From: Bacteroidota bacterium
GTDB lineage: Bacteria > Chlamydiota > Chlamydiia > Chlamydiales > FEN-1388
DNA: 36,973 nucleotides
Assembly: GCA_013285825.1 (NCBI GenBank)
Contig: JABDGV010000010.1
Location: forward strand, 277 to 37,249
Direction of reading: 5' to 3'
Position numbers and translations under genes: made by a program. Under the pieces are notes generated by a model. That model was not told the origin of the DNA. It searched no databases and saw only the letters and a list, made by a program, of their open reading frames with translations. Below are positions 32,653-36,973 of the stretch, piece after piece (within the stretch, counting starts at the first letter, position 1; each line of letters opens with the position of its first letter).

Positions 32653-33630
32653 CTATAAACCCGAAACGATCTCCTGCAAATCCCCTTGCACCAAGAAATC
32701 CTCATCTCCGAGATAGGATGGCTGCTTCAAGTCGATAGCAATAATCTTGCCTGATGGATTGTGCTCTTTGTACCAGCCAAGAAAGCCTCGGTCATCAAAG
32801 CTCAAGCCTATACAGATGATATAGTCAATTTGTTGCAAGGTACGCGGATCAATTGACGCACGAACCTCTTCGGCATAAACTCTGTAGGGCTTAATCCCCG
32901 TGTATTCATGCAGATAGTCCAGATTCTCCGTCACGATCTGTGCCTTTTTGCTCTGCGCAAGAGCGGTAAGTGCGTAATGTGCATTTGTGGGAGGTGTAAA
33001 AAAGCAGGCGTTATGAAAGGTCATTATCGAAGAGGCTAGCTTTTTAGGATCCGATATAGCGTTCTTTATAGAGATGAGAAATGTATCACTTTCGTCCAAA
33101 CCAAGAAGCTCATTTACTTGACTCATCATGGGAACGACAGGCGCTGAGAGGCCAGCTCCCGTGTAAAACAGCAGGGACTTATTTTGAACGATTTCAGCAA
33201 GCTCTTCTTGAGTGAGTTGAGTTGGCTCTGCATCTTGAAAAATGCGACGCTCAGCAATTAAATAGCTTGATGAATCGGGATCGCGATAGGGCTTATCTTC
33301 AAACACATTTACTTGTTCCCAATCCCCTTTCTGCCAGCGATACGAATATCGATAGCCTTGATCGCCCTTTACAAACTGATCTTGTATGTCTGTAAAAGAG
33401 TCGGGAAGAGTTTTGAAGAAAACAACTTCGAAATAGGCCTCATGGTGCTTACTCGATAGGCGAAAATAGCCATCTTGAAAGCTCCAGGTCATATCCAGAG
33501 TTCTATTCAAAAGCTCAGAAAAGCTTTGCTCATTGGATAACGGCTGAGGAGAAGATAAAAGAGTGAACGGGGTACAATTGAGCTCTACAGCAAAGCATAA
33601 AGCCGCTAAGAGCCCAAATAAGTATTTCAT
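32653..33630 (-). CDS. Exported sirtuin-like protein, probably lacking the catalytic His
   Basis: A signal peptide (MKYLFGLLAALCFAVELNC) is followed by about 130 unrecognised residues and a Sir2-like Rossmann domain from about residue 150: LLFYTGAGLSA (158-163 is the GAGxSA NAD loop), IVTENLDYLHEYTG (compare Sir2 TQNIDxLHxxAG), and DYIICIGLSF then KIIAIDLKQ near the end. The second NAD-loop part (GIPxFR) is absent, and the catalytic His that normally follows the AG (in an E-L-H-G motif) is replaced by PYRVYAEEV, without His. The zinc ribbon Cys are also missing. I infer an exported NAD- or ADP-ribose-binding protein without classical deacetylase activity. It overlaps secG by one base (TAATG), so it is co-transcribed. 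Confidence 0.72.
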   Translation of the reverse strand: MKYLFGLLAALCFAVELNCTPFTLLSSPQPLSNEQSFSELLNRTLDMTWSFQDGYFRLSSKHHEAYFEVVFFKTLPDSFTDIQDQFVKGDQGYRYSYRWQKGDWEQVNVFEDKPYRDPDSSSYLIAERRIFQDAEPTQLTQEELAEIVQNKSLLFYTGAGLSAPVVPMMSQVNELLGLDESDTFLISIKNAISDPKKLASSIMTFHNACFFTPPTNAHYALTALAQSKKAQIVTENLDYLHEYTGIKPYRVYAEEVRASIDPRTLQQIDYIICIGLSFDDRGFLGWYKEHNPSGKIIAIDLKQPSYLGDEDFLVQGDLQEIVSGL

Positions 33631-33932
33631 TATTCAGCAAGAGCTGTTTCTTGCCGCATCATCTCTTTTTCGGCCATCTGGATCTTCTGACGGCTCAATG
33701 CACTTGTCCAGAAGGAGAGAAAAATACACATAATTATGAAGGCAAAGCCCATCCATGCAGTGATTTTCTTCAAAATTTCAGGTGTTGATGTGCCAAAGAG
33801 TGAATCGCCGCTATCGCCGCCAAAGGAGGCGCCAAGGCCAAGCGATTTCGCCTCTTGGATCAAAATGATCAAACAGAGGATCGGGCAGAGAAAAATCAGA
33901 AGAAAAAGTAAAGTGAAATAGAGAATAGTCAT
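33630..33932 (-). CDS. secG: Preprotein translocase subunit SecG
   Basis: 100 aa with two membrane helices (about residues 3-26 and 57-77) separated by a Gly-rich cytoplasmic loop (GLGASFGGDSGDSLFG), the standard SecG layout. It is the accessory subunit of the SecYEG channel. A charged C-terminal tail (KIQMAEKEMMRQE) is slightly longer than usual. Its stop overlaps the start of the sirtuin-like gene by one base. Upstream lies a long CACAGAG hairpin and then tpiA on the same strand. Confidence 0.85.
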   Translation of the reverse strand: MTILYFTLLFLLIFLCPILCLIILIQEAKSLGLGASFGGDSGDSLFGTSTPEILKKITAWMGFAFIIMCIFLSFWTSALSRQKIQMAEKEMMRQETALAE

Positions 33933-33963
33933 TTATTCACGCCTTAAGCTAGTTAAATATTCT

Positions 33964-34035
33964 ACTACAGAGCTCACAGAGCACACAGAGATTTTATTTT
34001 GGCAGCTTCTCTGTGTGCTCTGTGAGCTCTGTGGT
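33964..34035. repeat. CACAGAG-type 28-bp hairpin between tpiA and secG
   Basis: 33964-33991 (units ACTACAGAG, CTCACAGAG, CACACAGAG at a nine-base period) pairs with 34008-34035 at 27 of 28 positions around a 16-base loop. It is the most complete of the CACAGAG hairpins and could terminate tpiA transcription or stabilise the transcript. Confidence 0.85.
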
Positions 34036-34060
34036 AAAATGTTGTCAAATAGTATCCCAA

Positions 34061-34837
34061 TTAAGAGCTTTTAGCTCCAAATATTTTTACAAGCTCTGCA
34101 GGTTGCAGGGACGCTCCCCCTACCAAAAATCCATTGAGCAGGGCAATTTTTGCAAAATCATTCGCATTCTTAGAGGAGACTGATCCTCCATAGAGAATGG
34201 GAGAAGTAATGCCCACCTCTTCAAGATCATCTTGAATAAGAGCACATGCAGCTTCAATGTCTTCGACCTTTGGAGTGAGTCCTGAACCAATAGCCCAAAC
34301 AGGTTCATAAGCTATAGTACAAAGAGAGGAACTCTCAGAAGATACCCCCTTCAACGCCTCTTTAAGCTGACGCTGTAAGATTTCCTTCGACTTCCCCTCT
34401 TTGTGCTCGTCGAAAGTTTCACCGATGCAGAGAATGAAGGGAATTTTATCTTGGATAGCTTTCAATACTTTAGAGTTGATGAAGTCATCGCTCTCATGGA
34501 AAATAGTACGCCGCTCTGAATGGCCAAGCAGAACAAACTGAGCGCCAGCATCTACCAGCATTTTACCAGCAATTTCACCGGTAAAGGCGCCTGATGTCGC
34601 ATCGCTCATATTTTGAGCGCCGATTATGAGGCTTTGCAGCCGAGGATCTTGCTTACATATATCTGCAGCAAATTTTATGGCCGTAAAAGGTACTGCAAGG
34701 CCAAAACGCCCTTTCAAATCTTGAAGATTGGGAGCGATCTCTTCTAAAAAGGTCTTAACCTCGGGAAGAGTCTTGTGCATTTTCCAGTTGCCAATAACAG
34801 TGTATGGAAAACTGGATTCTGTTTTCTTTTTTGCCAC
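34061..34837 (-). CDS. tpiA: Triosephosphate isomerase
   Basis: 258 aa beginning with GTG at 34837. GNWKMHK (catalytic Lys, near residue 18-22), LGHSERR (catalytic His), the AYEPVWAIGSG segment with the catalytic Glu, and the phosphate loop GGSVSSKNA are all present. It interconverts dihydroxyacetone phosphate and glyceraldehyde-3-phosphate. It is divergent from xseA with only 48 bases between starts. A tpiS-xseA neighbourhood is also found in Chlamydia trachomatis (from memory, CT328-CT329). Confidence 0.97.
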   Translation of the reverse strand: MAKKKTESSFPYTVIGNWKMHKTLPEVKTFLEEIAPNLQDLKGRFGLAVPFTAIKFAADICKQDPRLQSLIIGAQNMSDATSGAFTGEIAGKMLVDAGAQFVLLGHSERRTIFHESDDFINSKVLKAIQDKIPFILCIGETFDEHKEGKSKEILQRQLKEALKGVSSESSSLCTIAYEPVWAIGSGLTPKVEDIEAACALIQDDLEEVGITSPILYGGSVSSKNANDFAKIALLNGFLVGGASLQPAELVKIFGAKSS

Positions 34838-34885
34838 ACTTCACCAAAAGTAGTACGAATATGGTATAACTTCCATGCAGGCATT

Positions 34886-36259
34886 ATGGCAACAAACTTG
34901 TCGGAAAATACATCTCTTATTGAGACACCTATCATTCTATCGGTAAGCCAGATCACCTGGACGATTAAAAACCAGCTGGAGCAGCTCTTTCCTAATATAT
35001 GGGTCAAAGGCGAAGTCTCCAATTTCAAGAAGCAAGCATCTGGCCATCTCTACTTCTCTCTAAACGATGAAGGAGCGCAAATAGCCGCCGTCATGTTTCG
35101 AGGAAATGCAAGCTCACTGCCTATGCCCATCAATAATGGCGATACGATTATTGTCAAAGGCGATCTCAACGTCTACCCTCCACGGGGAAATTACCAGATC
35201 GTCGTTAAATCGATCACCTATGCAGGCTTAGGCGAGCAGCTCTTGAAATTGCAGCAGCTGAAGAAAAAGCTTGAAGCCTTAGGCTGGACGAGCCCTGATC
35301 GCAAAAGGCCGCTTCCAACCTCTATTGAACGAATCGTTGTCGTCACAAGTCCCACAGGCGCTGTATTACGCGATATCTGCCAGATCCTGAACCGCCGCAT
35401 GGCAGGTTTTCGACTGATCGTAAACCCTGTACGTGTTCAAGGAGAGCTGGCAAGCAAAGAGATTGCGCAGGCGATTCGAGAATGTAGCCAGTACCGCTTA
35501 GGTGACGTGCTGATCCTTTGCCGAGGCGGAGGAAGCGCAGAAGATTTGAGCCCGTTCAATGATGAAGATGTTGCAAAAGCCATTGTCGAGTGCTCTATTC
35601 CCGTAGTTTCCGCTGTAGGCCATGAGACCGACTTCACCATTGCCGACCTCGTCGCCGACGTTCGAGCGCCGACGCCCTCTGCCGCTGCAGAACTTGTCAG
35701 CCACGAAAAGCAGGAACTGGTCGATCGGCTCAAGATGCTTCGAAAAGGGATCTATAAAGCCTATACAGGAAAACTCTCCCACTTGAAAGAGCTTACCTCA
35801 AAGCTTTTAAACAATAAAAACTTGAAAGGGCTCCCCTCAACCATCATGAACCGCGCTCAGCGCTTTGATGAACTTCAAGAGAATCTGCTTACCATTACCC
35901 AGCTTCGCATTCGGATGAAGAAAAAGCAGCTCGATCAAGCAACGAAATTTGTCCAATCGCTTGCGCCTCAAACAAGGCTCATCCAACAACGAGAAAAGCT
36001 CAATCGCTTAAACCTCTCCCTCTCGACTCGTATACAATCGATACTTTTTCAGACCAAGAACCAGTTAAAGGCAAAAGAGAGACAGCTTATTGCCCTCAAT
36101 CCTTTTAATGTGCTGGAACGAGGATATGCAGTTGTTCGTCGAAAGAAAGACAAAAGCGTGGTATCTTCCATTCAAACCCTTAATGTACATGAACAAGTAG
36201 AGCTCGTGCTCAAAGATGGCTCAGCTCTTGCAGACGTAACCGAGGTACTTAAAAAATGA
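34886..36259 (+). CDS. xseA: Exodeoxyribonuclease VII large subunit
   Basis: Start at 34886 (MATNLSEN), which leaves room for the divergent promoters; the longer frame to 34775 runs into tpiA. The 457-aa product has the N-terminal OB fold (WVKGEVSNFKKQASGHLYFSL), the catalytic domain with VVVTSPTGAVLRD, LILCRGGGSAEDLSPFNDE (about residues 208-226) and VSAVGHETDFTIADLVAD, and a long coiled-coil region to the C-terminus with the closing LERGYAVVR motif. With XseB it degrades single-stranded DNA from both ends. The stop overlaps xseB by four bases. Confidence 0.97.
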   Translation: MATNLSENTSLIETPIILSVSQITWTIKNQLEQLFPNIWVKGEVSNFKKQASGHLYFSLNDEGAQIAAVMFRGNASSLPMPINNGDTIIVKGDLNVYPPRGNYQIVVKSITYAGLGEQLLKLQQLKKKLEALGWTSPDRKRPLPTSIERIVVVTSPTGAVLRDICQILNRRMAGFRLIVNPVRVQGELASKEIAQAIRECSQYRLGDVLILCRGGGSAEDLSPFNDEDVAKAIVECSIPVVSAVGHETDFTIADLVADVRAPTPSAAAELVSHEKQELVDRLKMLRKGIYKAYTGKLSHLKELTSKLLNNKNLKGLPSTIMNRAQRFDELQENLLTITQLRIRMKKKQLDQATKFVQSLAPQTRLIQQREKLNRLNLSLSTRIQSILFQTKNQLKAKERQLIALNPFNVLERGYAVVRRKKDKSVVSSIQTLNVHEQVELVLKDGSALADVTEVLKK

Positions 36260-36507
36260 CAACAGGCCCTAAGAATTTTGAAGCAGCCTTCAAGCGGCTT
36301 GAAGAGATTTTAGAGAAGATGAATGCTCAAGACATCGCTTTAGATGATTCTGTAGCTCTCTTTGAAGAGGCAAATAACCTGGTTATTTTCTGCCAGAAAA
36401 AACTGGGAGCTGCTGAAAACAAGATTGAAATCTTGCTGAAGACAAGAGCCCAAGAGCTTGCCTTAGGCCCCGATGGAAAACCGCAAACGGCACCGTTAAC
36501 GCCATGA
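36256..36507 (+). CDS. xseB: Exodeoxyribonuclease VII small subunit
   Basis: 83 aa: NFEAAFKRLEEILEKMNAQD and SVALFEEANNLVIFCQKKL are the two helices typical of XseB. It overlaps xseA (ATGA, 36256-36259) and overlaps the NAD kinase start by four bases (ATGA, 36504-36507 region). Bases 36423-36477 of this gene are repeated in inverted orientation at the very end of the window. Confidence 0.95.
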   Translation: MTTGPKNFEAAFKRLEEILEKMNAQDIALDDSVALFEEANNLVIFCQKKLGAAENKIEILLKTRAQELALGPDGKPQTAPLTP

Positions 36508-36973
36508 AAAAACAGATCGGCCTCTACACAAAAGATCTAGAGCCATCAACGCTTGAGCTTGCGCAAAAGATCATCTCTTTCTTGAAGGAACGAAAAGTTG
36601 AAGTGGTTGCAGAGGCAGAGGCTGCAGAACTCTTAAACGTATCAACTCTTTCCCACGATATTGTTCCAAAGCTCCTCTGCATGCTCTCTTTAGGCGGAGA
36701 TGGTACCATTTTACGCTTCCATAAGCGCTTCCCCAACTGCACAACACCTGTCATCGGCATTAACTTGGGTAGTTTGGGCTTTTTGGCAGATATTCCAGTA
36801 ACCTCATGCTTTGAATCTCTCGATAAAATTCTTGCTGGCAGCTACACAATTGCTCCTCGCATGATTTTAGAAGGAACTTTGCAAAATGGCATAATGACGG
36901 TTATCAATGAATTTTCTATCCATCGGGGCCTAAGGCAAGCTCTTGGGCTCTTGTCTTCAGCAAGATTTCAATC
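36504..36973 (+). CDS. NAD kinase, N-terminal part; 3' tail chimeric
   Basis: The N-terminal ~140 residues are NAD kinase: a LSLGGDGTILR motif (the conserved GGDGT) near residue 57, PVIGINLGSLGFLADI, and NEFSIHRG, the family's NE/D-x-x-I-x-RG motif. It phosphorylates NAD to NADP. The frame continues for some 15 residues (LRQALGLLSSARFQ) that do not resemble the family and are encoded by an inverted copy of xseB, so true sequence ends at or near the HRG codons (about 36928). The rest of the gene is missing. The xseA-xseB-NAD kinase overlaps suggest one operon. Confidence 0.85.
   Translation, partial: MKKQIGLYTKDLEPSTLELAQKIISFLKERKVEVVAEAEAAELLNVSTLSHDIVPKLLCMLSLGGDGTILRFHKRFPNCTTPVIGINLGSLGFLADIPVTSCFESLDKILAGSYTIAPRMILEGTLQNGIMTVINEFSIHRGLRQALGLLSSARFQ
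36919..36973. repeat. 55-bp exact inverted copy of xseB 36423-36477 at the contig end
   Basis: The reverse complement of the final 55 bases (ending ...AGCAAGATTTCAATC) is identical to 36423-36477. The junction lies within TCCATCGGGG, shared between genuine NAD kinase sequence and the xseB copy. This is the form of an amplification or assembly fold-back chimera. Confidence 0.95.

Noticed and set aside
14080..34035. CRISPR array for the CACAGAG/GCAAAG repeats
   Set aside because: Unit length is eight or nine bases without unique spacers, sites are dispersed and inverted, and no cas genes are seen.
36929..36973. A novel C-terminal variant of NAD kinase
   Set aside because: The residues are encoded by an exact inverted copy of xseB and are best explained as a chimera.

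Overview
The window reads as a contig from an amoeba-associated, Chlamydia-like bacterium (Chlamydiota, outside Chlamydiaceae). This rests on gene content, not a search. There are two tandem proteins of the Chlamydia-typical CHLPS/DUF818 hydrolase family, a tpiA-xseA-xseB cluster, BrnQ, Lgt, HtpX and SecG, and many long orphan proteins behind AT-rich, Shine-Dalgarno-poor leaders mixed with eukaryote-like proteins.

Layout. 1-573: end of a RelB-type antitoxin and a RelE/ParE toxin gene broken by a 163-bp palindromic (MITE-like) element. 6767-602 (minus): five overlapping genes, orphan / NCS1-type permease / DUF917 / hydantoinase-oxoprolinase / orphan. 10075-7233 (minus): two CHLPS-family alpha/beta hydrolases ending at an intrinsic terminator. 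10224-13514 (plus): exported protein, guanine deaminase, YihY membrane protein, and an orphan with its own promoter. 15311-13511 (minus): BrnQ and an exported thioredoxin-like protein.

15577-20669 (plus) is the centrepiece: four tandem WD40 genes that resemble the eukaryotic APC/C co-activators Cdc20/Cdh1 (Fizzy), not generic bacterial propellers. They carry an N-terminal C-box (DR[FY]IPxR, perfect in the last two), an [R/P]-x-IL-x-[FY] segment before the propeller, Cdc20-specific propeller motifs (LDAPGLV, LASGGND, DTGSQ..NL....NEFV.THG), and an Ile-Arg C-terminus in all four. They form two head-to-tail bicistrons, each with a similar promoter and the same stop-T-ATG junction. This suggests a duplicated pair of effectors that could dock on the host anaphase-promoting complex. 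I know of no described bacterial system of this kind.

20821-27991: ABC-F ATPase overlapped antisense by an orphan possible-hydrolase gene, tRNA-Pro, lgt, an exported degenerate adenylate kinase, htpX and a histone-deacetylase-family protein. 28057-32554 (plus): TPR chaperone-like protein, an 854-aa protein with an MGDG-synthase-like glycosyltransferase domain, a LicD-family protein and peptide deformylase. 33932-32653 (minus): SecG and an exported sirtuin-like protein without the usual catalytic His. 34061-36973: tpiA divergent from xseA-xseB-NAD kinase.

Technical caution: the last 55 bases are an exact inverted copy of an internal xseB segment, so the contig ends in a fold-back chimera and the tail of the NAD kinase is not real. 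Several intergenic gaps hold hairpins built from CACAGAG (9-base period) or GCAAAG (8-base period) units.
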